Below are positions 8,182 to 17,150 of a stretch of 41,562 nucleotides of DNA, piece by piece; within the stretch, counting starts at the first letter, position 1, and the number at the start of each line of letters is the position of its first letter. Made by a program: the position numbers and the translations under genes. The stretch covers positions 1 through 41,562 of the forward strand of contig JAQUPD010000020.1 of assembly GCA_028716785.1 (NCBI GenBank), in the 5' to 3' direction. Below the pieces are notes generated by a model. The model ran no database searches and had not been told where the DNA came from. It saw nothing but the letters and a program-made list of their open reading frames with translations. Origin of the DNA: Fidelibacterota bacterium (GTDB lineage Bacteria > Fidelibacterota > Fidelibacteria > Fidelibacterales > Fidelibacteraceae).

Positions 8182-10029
8182 ATGTTTCACGTGAAACGTA
8201 CTTTTGAAGAATACGATATCATTGTTGTCGGGGGAGGTCATGCCGGAGTCGAAGCAGCTTTAGCCTCTGCACGACTCCACAAAAAAACAGCCCTTGTCAC
8301 GCTTTCAAAGACCAGCATTGCACGTATGAGTTGTAATCCTTCTATTGGTGGACTTGCTAAGGGACATCTTGTTCGTGAATTGGATGTTTTAGGTGGTGAA
8401 ATGGGACGAGCTATTGATAAGACAGGCATCCAATTTAAACTGTTAAATCGGTCTAAAGGACGTGCCGTGTGGTCTCCCCGCGCCCAAGCAGATAAACGAA
8501 AGTATGCTACCTACATGCAAAATATCCTCTCTTCTACTCACACCATTCATATCCTTGAGGAAGAAGCTAAAGAGGTAATATTCTCAGGAAATTGCGTGCA
8601 GGGAATCATTCTTAAAAACGGAGAGGCGCTTTATGGAAAAGCCGTGATTTTAACAAACGGTACATTTTTACAGGGATTGATTCACATTGGTCCAATCCAA
8701 ATAGCCGCGGGTCGATATGGTGAACTCCCCTCTCTTGGACTCAGTGATTGCTTAAGGGCAGCAGGTTTTGTTGTAAAACGACTAAAAACAGGAACGCCAC
8801 CCCGTATTACTCGTCGATCAATTGATTTTTCTCGTATGATTCCCCAATTTGGTGATTCTAATCCTGAACCTTTTTCTTACGTAACAACCCATTTTGAGCC
8901 TAAAAATGTCCCGTGCTATTTAACCCATACTCATGAAAATACCCATGATATTCTGAGGCGTGGGCTGCCTCGTTCTCCTTTATACAATGGCTCCATCAAA
9001 GGAAAAGGTCCCCGTTACTGCCCTTCTATTGAAGATAAAATCGTCCGTTTTCATGATAAGTCATCCCATCAATTATTTCTTGAACCTGAATGGGAAGGAG
9101 CTGATCAATGGTATGTCAATGGCTTTAGCTCGTCCCTTCCTATCGATATCCAATGTAAGGCTCTTAGAACTGTACCCGGGCTGGAAGGGGCAGAATTTAT
9201 AAAACCGGGATATGCCATTGAATATGATTACTTTCCATCCTATCAACTCCGTCATTCTCTTGAGACAAAAGATGTAAAGGGTCTTTATTTTGCGGGACAA
9301 ATAAACGGAACAAGCGGTTATGAGGAAGCAGCTGTCCAGGGTTTTATGGCAGGTGTTAATGCGGCACGGGCTTTAGACAACCAAGAACCCATTATTCTTT
9401 CACGGTCAGAAGCATATATTGGTGTCCTCATTGATGATCTTATAACCAAGGAGACAGATGAACCCTATCGTATGTTCACAAGTCTTGCCGAATATCGCCT
9501 GATTCTTCGTGCTGACAATGCCGATCATCGCTTATGGAACATTGCCCAAACCATCGGTATTCAATCCCTTGAGCACTGTAACACATTCAAAAAATCTTTC
9601 GATGATAGAGAAATGATTCGAACCTATTTTAAACATCATTCCTGTCCAAAAGAGCTCTTTTCAACACTTTCACTGGGTCATTCTGACCGTTACGATCACC
9701 TGATTAAAAAACAGATTCTTCGACAAGAACACCTACCAGTTCTGCATGAGCATCTTTTCCCTGATTTTCAAACACACAGTCTTGATCAGGCATTTATTGA
9801 AATTTTATATGAGGGATATATCCAACGCCAGCGACAAATGGTTGAAAAAATGCGTCTTTTAGAAGACCAACAGATACCCTCCACCTTTTGTTATGATTCC
9901 ATTAAATCCCTTTCGAATGAGGGGAGAGAAAAACTAAAAAAATATCGCCCAGAAACCGTGGGGCAAGCCAGTCGTATTCGTGGCGTCTCTCCTTCCGATA
10001 TTCAAGTTCTTTTAATCTACCTACGTTGA
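8182..10029 (+). CDS. mnmG: tRNA uridine-5-carboxymethylaminomethyl modification enzyme MnmG
   Basis: 615-residue FAD-dependent partner of MnmE. The dinucleotide-binding motif VVGGGHAGVEAA is at about 16-27. Conserved blocks follow: SCNPSIGGLAKGHLVRELDVLGG, GTFLQGLIHIG, TGTPPR and EYDYFPSYQLRHSLETK. The C-terminal domain ends RIRGVSPSDIQVLLIYLR. Length is normal. The start ATG at 8182 directly precedes a parS-like palindrome, so the N terminus reads MFHVKR. The stop is followed immediately by a second parS-like site. No rsmG, parA or parB follows it here, unlike many bacteria. Confidence 0.97.
   Translation: MFHVKRTFEEYDIIVVGGGHAGVEAALASARLHKKTALVTLSKTSIARMSCNPSIGGLAKGHLVRELDVLGGEMGRAIDKTGIQFKLLNRSKGRAVWSPRAQADKRKYATYMQNILSSTHTIHILEEEAKEVIFSGNCVQGIILKNGEALYGKAVILTNGTFLQGLIHIGPIQIAAGRYGELPSLGLSDCLRAAGFVVKRLKTGTPPRITRRSIDFSRMIPQFGDSNPEPFSYVTTHFEPKNVPCYLTHTHENTHDILRRGLPRSPLYNGSIKGKGPRYCPSIEDKIVRFHDKSSHQLFLEPEWEGADQWYVNGFSSSLPIDIQCKALRTVPGLEGAEFIKPGYAIEYDYFPSYQLRHSLETKDVKGLYFAGQINGTSGYEEAAVQGFMAGVNAARALDNQEPIILSRSEAYIGVLIDDLITKETDEPYRMFTSLAEYRLILRADNADHRLWNIAQTIGIQSLEHCNTFKKSFDDREMIRTYFKHHSCPKELFSTLSLGHSDRYDHLIKKQILRQEHLPVLHEHLFPDFQTHSLDQAFIEILYEGYIQRQRQMVEKMRLLEDQQIPSTFCYDSIKSLSNEGREKLKKYRPETVGQASRIRGVSPSDIQVLLIYLR
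8183..8198. promoter_or_regulatory. parS-like centromere site overlapping the mnmG start
   Basis: TGTTTCACGTGAAACG matches the bacterial parS consensus TGTTTCACGTGAAACA at 15 of 16 positions. The inner 14 bp GTTTCACGTGAAAC is a perfect palindrome. It lies inside the first codons of mnmG (encoding F-H-V-K after the ATG). A second copy is at 10030-10045. Such sites near the origin bind ParB and direct chromosome segregation; no parA-parB pair is in this window. Confidence 0.9.
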
Positions 10030-10045
10030 TGTTTCACGTGAAACT
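10030..10045. promoter_or_regulatory. parS-like centromere site filling the mnmG-mfd gap
   Basis: TGTTTCACGTGAAACT matches the parS consensus at 15 of 16 positions, with the same perfect 14-bp palindrome as the site at 8183. The mnmG stop ends at 10029 and the mfd ATG begins at 10046, so the intergenic gap is exactly this 16-bp site. It leaves no room for a Shine-Dalgarno for mfd. Confidence 0.9.
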
Positions 10046-13000
10046 ATGGAAAAGCTCCTTTTTTCATCCTTCCAAAACATAGAGACCTATCGCCATCTTC
10101 GAGATACTCTCCTACGTTACCATTCTCTTATTCTAGAACCTCCTCCGATTTCTTTTCTTGCTCTCCTTGCTCGTACCCTTTCTGACGATTCCTTCTTCCC
10201 TGTTTTTCTCTTTGATACTGAACGCGATTCAGAAAAAGCCCTCGAAGCATGCTTGGCCTTTTTCCCTGAAAATACCGTTGCCTGGCTCCCTTTTTACGAA
10301 TACGGGACTGATCTTTTTAATAAAGCACGTTTTGAAAACCATTTTGCCCGATATGCTTCACTCCAGGTCCAAAAACAGCTTTCCTGTTTGATAACATCTC
10401 CCGCTTTGCTGAATCATCTCGTTCAAAATCCCACAAGGACACAAAAAAGTGTTCTCACGATATCTACCGGGCAAACCTTTTCATTCACTTGGTTTCAACT
10501 CCACTTGTCCGATATTGGATATGAACGGGTTGACCTAGTAGAACATCCGGGGGAATTTTGTATTCGGGGTGGAATTATTGATGTCTATCCCTTTGGAAGT
10601 GCTCTTCCTTTTCGACTTGAATTTTTTGGGGATACCATCAATTCTTTAAGGACCTTTAATCCCGATTCCCAGCTTTCTCTGGAGAATCAAACACACCTTC
10701 TGCTCTTTCCCTCATCCTCTTATTCTCCATATACTCCTTTTTTAAGTCATCTCCCCGATAAGACTATTTTTATCACTTCCTCATCCCTTTCCCTCCCAGA
10801 AAATTCATCGTTTTATTCCCTTGTGTTATCTGAGTCACCAAAGGCTCTCTCTTTTTCTGTTCTTGTCCCACCCCCTTTACGCAGTGATTTTCCCAGAAAA
10901 ACACACATTCTTAAGGTTGCAAAATCCTATAAACAGCTATATGTTTTTTGGCAAAGCCCACTCCTTAAAGATCAACTTAACGAAATTTTTCACTCTCTAA
11001 CGCAAACGACTGTCCTCTTTGTCCAAGGAAGCCTCCCCGAATCCTTTGTGATTCGCGACCTTCAAACTGCTTTTGTCAATGATACCTATTTTTTCTGTAA
11101 GGAATACCTCTTTAATCCCGATGCCCCCTTTATTCCAAATGTAGAGCGCATTACCAAACGGGATGTTTTAAAATATGGGGACGCAGTTGTCCATGTTGAT
11201 TACGGAATAGGTATTTATCTGGGAACCCGCTATGCTGATGGGGATGAACAAGTAATCCTCGAATATGATCAGGGAGATCGCGTGTATCTTCCAGTACGTC
11301 ATCTTGATAAAATTTATCAATTTTCCGAAGGTCATATTGAGCATATCCACCCCGATTCGCTTAAACGAAAAACATGGGAACCCAAAAAACAACGAGCAAA
11401 AAAAGCGGTTATTCAAATTACTGACGACCTTCTACGTCTATATAAAAAACGAGCAACCAAAAAAGGCATAGCCATGGAGGGAGACCATGTCTCAGAAAAA
11501 GAACTTGCCCTTTCTTTTCCCTGGACAGAAACACATGATCAAGAATTAGCTATTAAAACAGTTAAAGACGATCTTGCTAAACCTATAATTATGGATCGTC
11601 TTATATGTGGTGATGTGGGGTTTGGAAAAACGGAAGTAGCTCTTCGTTCTGCCTATCGTGCCGTTATTTCTGGATATCAGGTGGCTGTTCTCGTCCCAAC
11701 AACCATTTTATCCATCCAACACTATGAAACTTTCAAAGAGCGCCTTTCCCCCTTGGGGGTCTCAATCGATATTCTTAATCGTTTCCGGAGTGACCGTGAG
11801 TTTAAAAATCTTTGTGAATCGGTTGTTCAAGGAAAAATTGATATCCTCATAGGAACACACCGACTTCTTTCAAAAAAATTATTTTTTAAAAATTTAGGCC
11901 TTCTTATTATCGACGAAGAACATCGCTTTGGTGTCCACCATAAAGAGAGAATACAACACATAAAATCAACCATTGATGTATTAAGCATGAGCGCAACGCC
12001 TATTCCCCGAACCCTTCAACTCTCTCTCTCGGGCATTCGGGACATTACACGGATCGATACGCCTCCAAAAGAACGCATCCCTATTTATACAAAAATTATC
12101 CATTGGGATTCATCCTTGATTCAACAAATTCTTCGTGAAGAGCTACAGCGCAGAGGTCAGGTGTTTGTGGTTGATAATAATATTCAGGAACTTCCTGCCC
12201 TTACACAAAATCTCCAATCCCTAGTTCCTGAAGCTCGTATTCAATTTGCCCATGGACAGTTATCCGGAAAAACTCTTGAAAAGCTGTTAATTGATTTTCT
12301 CCACCATCATTATGACATTCTTGTGAGCACCACAATTATTGAATCGGGAATCGATATTCCCAATGCCAACACTTTGATTATTATGAATGCCCATCGCTTT
12401 GGGTTATCTCAGCTTTACCAAATTCGAGGAAGGGTTGGCCGTTCTTTCCGAAAAGCCTACGCCTATTTTGTGATTCCTCAAAACATATATATTAATCTAG
12501 AAGCAATGCAGCGGTTAAAGGCTTTGGAATATTACACAGACTTAGGGTCAGGTTATCATATCGCCATGCGGGATCTGGAATTACGTGGCGCAGGAAATCT
12601 TTTGGGCATAGAACAAAGTGGCCATATCGATCACATTGGGACTCGTTATTTTCTGAAGCTTCTCTCCGATGAAATCAAAAAGCGAACAGCGGAAACATCA
12701 CCTCTTGATACATATCCCGAAATTTCTTTGGATATTCCCGCATTTCTCCCAGAAACCTACATTCCCTCAAGCACAGTTCGCCTTGACCTTTATCAGTCAA
12801 TTGCTGCTGCAAACGAACCAACTGACATCCTACCCCTATTTCAAGAGCTAACAGACCGTTTTGGTACCCCTCCCCCCGAAGCTGTTAATCTCTTAAAACT
12901 TCGGGAACTTTATGTGCTTGCCCGCCATACAGGGATTGAATCAATTATCCAAGAAAAAAAGAGTGTCTGTCTCTTTTTTAATTCTAATATTCCCAACGAA

Positions 13001-13177
13001 ATACTTCAGAACCTTGCTCTAATAATCGTTTCAACCCTCAAAAATGCTGAGATCCCCCATACTTTTTATACAAAAGGGAACTTTTCTCTTCGCTTGTCTT
13101 TGGATAAGAGAAAAGTCCTGGAGACGCTTAAAATGTTATTGGAATCCCTTTTAAATAAAAATAAATTTAAATTTTAA
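10046..13177 (+). CDS. mfd: Transcription-repair coupling factor Mfd
   Basis: 1043-residue SF2 translocase that removes stalled RNA polymerase and recruits UvrA. The N-terminal UvrB-homology region is present (GGIIDVYPFGSALPFRLEFFGD). The RNA polymerase-interacting domain has GDAVVHVDYGIGIYLG, and the relay/helicase core has Walker A GDVGFGKT at 522-529, DEEH at 623-626 and SMSATPIPRTL. A TRCF C-terminal domain follows. It is somewhat shorter than E. coli Mfd. The coding strand is unusually C/T-rich: 10141-10200 has 23 C to 6 G. There is no Shine-Dalgarno; the upstream gap is the parS-like site. It is presumably transcribed with mnmG and the chaperones downstream. Confidence 0.97.
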   Translation: MEKLLFSSFQNIETYRHLRDTLLRYHSLILEPPPISFLALLARTLSDDSFFPVFLFDTERDSEKALEACLAFFPENTVAWLPFYEYGTDLFNKARFENHFARYASLQVQKQLSCLITSPALLNHLVQNPTRTQKSVLTISTGQTFSFTWFQLHLSDIGYERVDLVEHPGEFCIRGGIIDVYPFGSALPFRLEFFGDTINSLRTFNPDSQLSLENQTHLLLFPSSSYSPYTPFLSHLPDKTIFITSSSLSLPENSSFYSLVLSESPKALSFSVLVPPPLRSDFPRKTHILKVAKSYKQLYVFWQSPLLKDQLNEIFHSLTQTTVLFVQGSLPESFVIRDLQTAFVNDTYFFCKEYLFNPDAPFIPNVERITKRDVLKYGDAVVHVDYGIGIYLGTRYADGDEQVILEYDQGDRVYLPVRHLDKIYQFSEGHIEHIHPDSLKRKTWEPKKQRAKKAVIQITDDLLRLYKKRATKKGIAMEGDHVSEKELALSFPWTETHDQELAIKTVKDDLAKPIIMDRLICGDVGFGKTEVALRSAYRAVISGYQVAVLVPTTILSIQHYETFKERLSPLGVSIDILNRFRSDREFKNLCESVVQGKIDILIGTHRLLSKKLFFKNLGLLIIDEEHRFGVHHKERIQHIKSTIDVLSMSATPIPRTLQLSLSGIRDITRIDTPPKERIPIYTKIIHWDSSLIQQILREELQRRGQVFVVDNNIQELPALTQNLQSLVPEARIQFAHGQLSGKTLEKLLIDFLHHHYDILVSTTIIESGIDIPNANTLIIMNAHRFGLSQLYQIRGRVGRSFRKAYAYFVIPQNIYINLEAMQRLKALEYYTDLGSGYHIAMRDLELRGAGNLLGIEQSGHIDHIGTRYFLKLLSDEIKKRTAETSPLDTYPEISLDIPAFLPETYIPSSTVRLDLYQSIAAANEPTDILPLFQELTDRFGTPPPEAVNLLKLRELYVLARHTGIESIIQEKKSVCLFFNSNIPNEILQNLALIIVSTLKNAEIPHTFYTKGNFSLRLSLDKRKVLETLKMLLESLLNKNKFKF

Positions 13178-13191
13178 ATGATAGGAGATTT

Positions 13192-14874
13192 ATGAAACAT
13201 CGATTTTTTCTTTTTCTATTACTCTGTATAATCGGCATCACTGCATGTGAAAAAAAGTTTAATGATGAAACCATTGCATATATTAACAATAAAAAATATA
13301 CTCGGGATGATTTAGCCAATTTTTATTCTGCAAATTATATAAAAACAGCCTCTGCAGATATTATTAAAGAACGGGTATCTGATTTTATAAATATGAATCT
13401 TGCAGCTCTTTATTTAGAAGAAACTGGTCGGTTTGATGATTATCAGCTGAAATATAAAATACAGGTTAAAAAAGCCCGGGAATATGCACAAGCACTTTTT
13501 GACGAGATGATTTTTAAAAAGGTTATTGATGATAAAACCTATGATGAGTTATATAATCGTATTAAATCTCAAAAACTAACGTATCATATCCTTGTTTTTT
13601 ACAATAATTCAAACAATCCCGATGTTAAAAGGACTGAAAAGGAAGCCTTTGTTTTAATTAATCAGATACGACGACGTGCAACGCCTGAGAATTTTGAGGC
13701 ATTGGCAAAGGAATATTCCGAAGACCCAATTTCTCGTAATAAGGGTGGAGAACTTGGTTGGGTACAGGCAGGACAAATGATAGCAGTTTTTGACAGCGCT
13801 CTTTTTGCCACAAAAACAGGTCAAATCAGTCCACCTTTTAAAACATCTTACGGCTATCACATTGTTTATCCAAAGCGGGAGCAATCACTTGCTGTAAAAT
13901 CAAAAGAAGAAGAAATGCCACGCTTAAAAATTTTAGCTCGAAAAACCTGGCCAGACCTTTTTATTGAGCGTCAGAAAGAGTATATTGATTCTCTTGTGGC
14001 AGAAAATCCAATAACCCTTTATCCCGATGCGATTGAATCATATTACGTTATTTTTGATTCCCTTCTTACTCAAAAGAAAGATGTCTTTGAAACATTGTTG
14101 GCAATGCCTGATACCTTCCTTTTAGCTGAATATCCTGGAAGACAGGTGGATAAAAATTGGATTGTTGACTACATGGCCTTTTTTCTTGATCATCAAAAAA
14201 TGCCGCGTTTTAAATCGCCAGAAGACCTTCAGGCTTTTATAGAAGACAATCACATTTTGGATCTTCTTGTTCAAGAAGGATCAAAACTCCCTATCGTAAA
14301 TTCTGTGGACTTTCAAAAAGAGATTGATCGTTACATTTTACAAACTGCTCACGCTTATTATTACAGCGTTGTAATTTATGAGGATATAAGTCCTACTGAA
14401 GAAGACTTGGTCCGATACTATGTTCGTAATAAAGAAAAATATCTGAGTCCCAAAAAAGTACTTGTCCAAGAAATTCTTGTCTCAGACAGTTCTCTTGCTT
14501 TTCAACTCCATAAAGAAATTAAAAATGGGGCAGATTTTGCAACATTAACCCAGATATATACAGAGCGCCCAGCAGGAAAACGTAATCGCGGATTACTTGA
14601 TCCTTTTAGCCAAGGACAGTATGGGGAAATGGGCAAAAAAGCTTTTGAAATGAACCCAGGTGAAATTTCAGACCCTATTCCTCTGGGTGATAACAAATAT
14701 TCTATAATTAATGTTATTGAATTTTATCCCGAAACTCCCCTTGCTTATGAACAAATTAAAAAGAAAGTTGCAAAAGATTATCTTGAAGAAAAAAGGGATG
14801 AATTAAGAGAAAATGCTTTTACAACACTTTACGAAAAATATGATGTACACATTAATCCCCTTTATCAAAAATAA
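13192..14874 (+). CDS. Parvulin-type peptidyl-prolyl isomerase lipoprotein (PrsA/SurA-like)
   Basis: 560-residue predicted lipoprotein. Signal peptide with lipobox ITAC (acylated Cys19). A SurA/PrsA-like N-terminal region follows, then a parvulin domain at about 129-230 (YHILVFY, FEALAKEYSEDPISRNKGGELGW, FKTSYGYHIV). A second, diverged parvulin-like repeat lies near 420-515 (VLVQEILV, GDNKYSIINV). The likely role is folding or holding outer-membrane and secreted proteins. ATG 13192 follows a GGAG-type ribosome site at about 13184 and lies 14 nt after mfd. First of three consecutive related genes. Confidence 0.85.
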   Translation: MKHRFFLFLLLCIIGITACEKKFNDETIAYINNKKYTRDDLANFYSANYIKTASADIIKERVSDFINMNLAALYLEETGRFDDYQLKYKIQVKKAREYAQALFDEMIFKKVIDDKTYDELYNRIKSQKLTYHILVFYNNSNNPDVKRTEKEAFVLINQIRRRATPENFEALAKEYSEDPISRNKGGELGWVQAGQMIAVFDSALFATKTGQISPPFKTSYGYHIVYPKREQSLAVKSKEEEMPRLKILARKTWPDLFIERQKEYIDSLVAENPITLYPDAIESYYVIFDSLLTQKKDVFETLLAMPDTFLLAEYPGRQVDKNWIVDYMAFFLDHQKMPRFKSPEDLQAFIEDNHILDLLVQEGSKLPIVNSVDFQKEIDRYILQTAHAYYYSVVIYEDISPTEEDLVRYYVRNKEKYLSPKKVLVQEILVSDSSLAFQLHKEIKNGADFATLTQIYTERPAGKRNRGLLDPFSQGQYGEMGKKAFEMNPGEISDPIPLGDNKYSIINVIEFYPETPLAYEQIKKKVAKDYLEEKRDELRENAFTTLYEKYDVHINPLYQK

Positions 14875-15661
14875 ACTTCTTGTTTTACTCGCAACAGCAC
14901 TCTTTTTTGTCGCCTGTTCTGAGAAAGAAACTCCTCAAATACTTGCGCGAGTTAACAATGCTTATCTTACAGAAGAGAATTTAAATATTTCTCCCTTGCT
15001 GTTGGATACACCTCTTTCAAAAGAATCCCATGAAACAGAGAAAAAAAACCTCATTGAAACATGGATTACGACTGAACTTCTCTATCAAGAAGGAGTGAAA
15101 AAAAATTTGGATAAAACCCCTGAAATCAGAAATTACATGATGCAATATCAAAAACAGCTTGTTGCAAACCAGTATCTTCAGCTTGAATTGGGTGATAAGA
15201 TTCGAACAGATGATGAAGAAATTAATGAATACTATTTTCAGAATCGCGAGCAATTTAAAGTCACTTCATTGACCTACAAGGTTAATGTTTATGTTTTTTC
15301 TTCTCAAGAGGATGCAAATACGGCATATCGAGCTTTCCTTCAAAACAATCAAGACAAGATTCAAGAGTATAAAATTAACAACTTAATGCTTACGCGTTTT
15401 ATACAAGAAAAGAGTATTCTTCCGGATATTCAACATCTTTTCTTCTCTGGAACACCGCCAAAAATTTTGCAACCCTTTTTTTTTAAAGACATGTATTATC
15501 TTTTTGAAACGGTTGAAACCTACCCTGTGGACACCTATTTTCCCATTGCAGATGTCCGCGAAGAAATTCGCCAAGAAATAGGAATCATAAAATATGATCA
15601 AGCTTATCGTGCTCTTATTAACAAACTCAGGAAAAAAGCCACTGTTGAAATCACATATTAA
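14840..15661 (+). CDS. SurA-like N-domain lipoprotein lacking a clear PPIase domain
   Basis: About 273 residues, a predicted lipoprotein with lipobox FVAC (Cys about 26). ILARVNNAYLTEENLN after the signal resembles the VARVNGxxITxxEL segment at the start of SurA/PrsA chaperones. A helical chaperone-like region follows (TWITTELLYQEGVKKNLDKTP). The second half (about 150-250) is where a parvulin domain would sit but keeps no recognisable active-site pattern. ATG 14840 or 14843 is chosen because it gives a short signal peptide; a further upstream ATG at 14813 is in frame. It overlaps the preceding gene by 35 nt with no visible Shine-Dalgarno, so coupled translation is likely. Substrate unknown. 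Confidence 0.75.
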   Translation: MMYTLIPFIKNKLLVLLATALFFVACSEKETPQILARVNNAYLTEENLNISPLLLDTPLSKESHETEKKNLIETWITTELLYQEGVKKNLDKTPEIRNYMMQYQKQLVANQYLQLELGDKIRTDDEEINEYYFQNREQFKVTSLTYKVNVYVFSSQEDANTAYRAFLQNNQDKIQEYKINNLMLTRFIQEKSILPDIQHLFFSGTPPKILQPFFFKDMYYLFETVETYPVDTYFPIADVREEIRQEIGIIKYDQAYRALINKLRKKATVEITY

Positions 15662-16928
15662 AGGAATTTTTATCCTTTTTCTTTCCCTTCTTCCGTTAAA
15701 GGCACAACAATTAGTCGACGGTGTTGCAGCGATTGTCGGCGAGGAAATTATTTTATATTCTGACGTTCAACAACTTACCATTGAAATGATTCGATATTCT
15801 GGAAGGGACCTATCCACTATTACTGAAAAAGATTATCTTGCTCTTCAAAATGAAGCTCTCCGCGAATTAATTAACATGGAAGTTATTCTTCTTCAAGCAG
15901 AAGAAGATTCTATTATTGTGCAGGAAAGAGAAATAGAAACTGCTATAAATCAACAAATACAGCAATATTTAGAGATTTTTGGATCAGAAGAACAAATTGA
16001 GCAAGCTTTTAATCTTACCATGCGTAAAATTCGTGAATTTTTATATGATCGCGTAAAAAGCTCCCTCATTATTCAACAAATACAAAACGAACGTTTTGGT
16101 AATATTGTTGTTAGTCGTCCTGAAGTTATTATGTTTTATAATGAGCATAAAGATTCTATCCCAGATATCCCTGAACGTGTTGATATTAGCCACATTTTAA
16201 TGATTCCAACTCCTTCCGAAGAAAAAAAAGAAAAAAAACGTCAAGAACTTTTAGTACTTCGGGAAAAAATTTTATCGGGAAAAATTTCGTTTCATGATGC
16301 TGCACTAAATTACTCTTCTGATCGGGCTTCTGCTGTTCAGGGTGGACAATTGGGTTTTTCACCTAAGGGAACCTTTGTACCTTCTTTTGAAAAAACAGCA
16401 TTTTCTTTAAAAGAGGGAGAAATATCAGATATTGTGGAAACACAATTTGGGTTACACCTAATTAAACTCACAGAACGTCGCGGCGAACTTATTAATCCTG
16501 CTCATATTCTTTTTGAAATTACTGTCGACGAAGAAGATATTTCTCAAACTAAACACATGTTATCCACAATTCGTGATTCTATCCTTGCCGGAGGTGATTT
16601 TGAAACCTTTGCCCTTAAATACAGCGATGATCCAGATGTAACAAAAAACAAAGGGAATTTAGGGGAATTTTCTCTTAACACACTTCAAATAGAAGAATTT
16701 AAATCTGTCCTTGATACACTTGAAGAGGGAGAAATCTCGGGACCTTTTCAAACCTCGTTTGGCTTACACATTTTAAAATTAAACAAACGAAAACCTGCCG
16801 AAAAAATTTCTCTCGAAACCCATTATAATATTGTTGAAAATATGGCTATCTCATATAAAAAACAAGATGCATGGAATCGATGGTTGGATTCTCTCTATGA
16901 AAAATTTTATGTTGAAATTAAACAGTAG
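15645..16928 (+). CDS. surA: Periplasmic chaperone/peptidyl-prolyl isomerase SurA
   Basis: About 427 residues. A clean signal peptide (MKSHIKGIFILFLSLLPLKA) is followed by the SurA N-domain (VDGVAAIVGEEIILYSDVQQ). Two parvulin domains follow: the first begins VDISHILMIP and contains GGQLGF and FGLHLIKL; the second begins PAHILFEI and contains GNLGEF and FGLHILKL. The role is outer-membrane protein folding in the periplasm. I prefer the TTG at 15645 because it starts exactly at the signal peptide. An ATG at 15594 would add 17 residues before it. It overlaps the end of the previous gene by 17 nt. Last gene of the rpmH series. Confidence 0.88.
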   Translation: MKSHIKGIFILFLSLLPLKAQQLVDGVAAIVGEEIILYSDVQQLTIEMIRYSGRDLSTITEKDYLALQNEALRELINMEVILLQAEEDSIIVQEREIETAINQQIQQYLEIFGSEEQIEQAFNLTMRKIREFLYDRVKSSLIIQQIQNERFGNIVVSRPEVIMFYNEHKDSIPDIPERVDISHILMIPTPSEEKKEKKRQELLVLREKILSGKISFHDAALNYSSDRASAVQGGQLGFSPKGTFVPSFEKTAFSLKEGEISDIVETQFGLHLIKLTERRGELINPAHILFEITVDEEDISQTKHMLSTIRDSILAGGDFETFALKYSDDPDVTKNKGNLGEFSLNTLQIEEFKSVLDTLEEGEISGPFQTSFGLHILKLNKRKPAEKISLETHYNIVENMAISYKKQDAWNRWLDSLYEKFYVEIKQ

Positions 16929-16951
16929 TTATCCCCAACCCATGGGGATAA
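16929..16951. repeat. Perfect 9-bp hairpin with inverted near-DnaA-box arms
   Basis: TTATCCCCA (16929-16937) and TGGGGATAA (16943-16951) are exact reverse complements separated by 5 nt. They begin immediately after the surA stop. Each arm differs from the DnaA box TTATCCACA at one base. No T-run follows directly, so it is an imperfect intrinsic terminator at best. It may be a terminator, a weak paired DnaA site, or both. Confidence 0.6.
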
Positions 16952-17010
16952 AATGTTAATAATTAAGAAATTTTTTTGTTTTTTCTTTAAATAGGACTTT
17001 TATGTTTTTG

Positions 17011-17132
17011 TTATACACACATATCAAAAAGTTATTCACAAATAAAAAAACAAAAAAAGGTCTATTTTTTATAACTTTATGTGGGATATTAACACTATCC
17101 ACCAGTATATTACTATTAGTAGATTATTATAA
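17011..17132 (+). promoter_or_regulatory. DnaA boxes and AT-rich DNA upstream of dnaN
   Basis: Two sites fit the consensus TTATNCACA exactly: TTATACACA at 17011-17019 and TTATTCACA at 17032-17040. A weaker CTATCCACC is at 17095-17103 and runs straight into an AT-rich stretch with repeated TA-trinucleotides (including TTAGTAG) up to 17132. This arrangement could be an origin-unwinding element or DnaA control of dnaN. With the hairpin at 16929 it makes a 222-bp gene-free region resembling the dnaA-dnaN spacer of other bacteria, but without dnaA beside it. Confidence 0.65.
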
Positions 17133-17150
17133 ATAAAGAGGAATAATACA

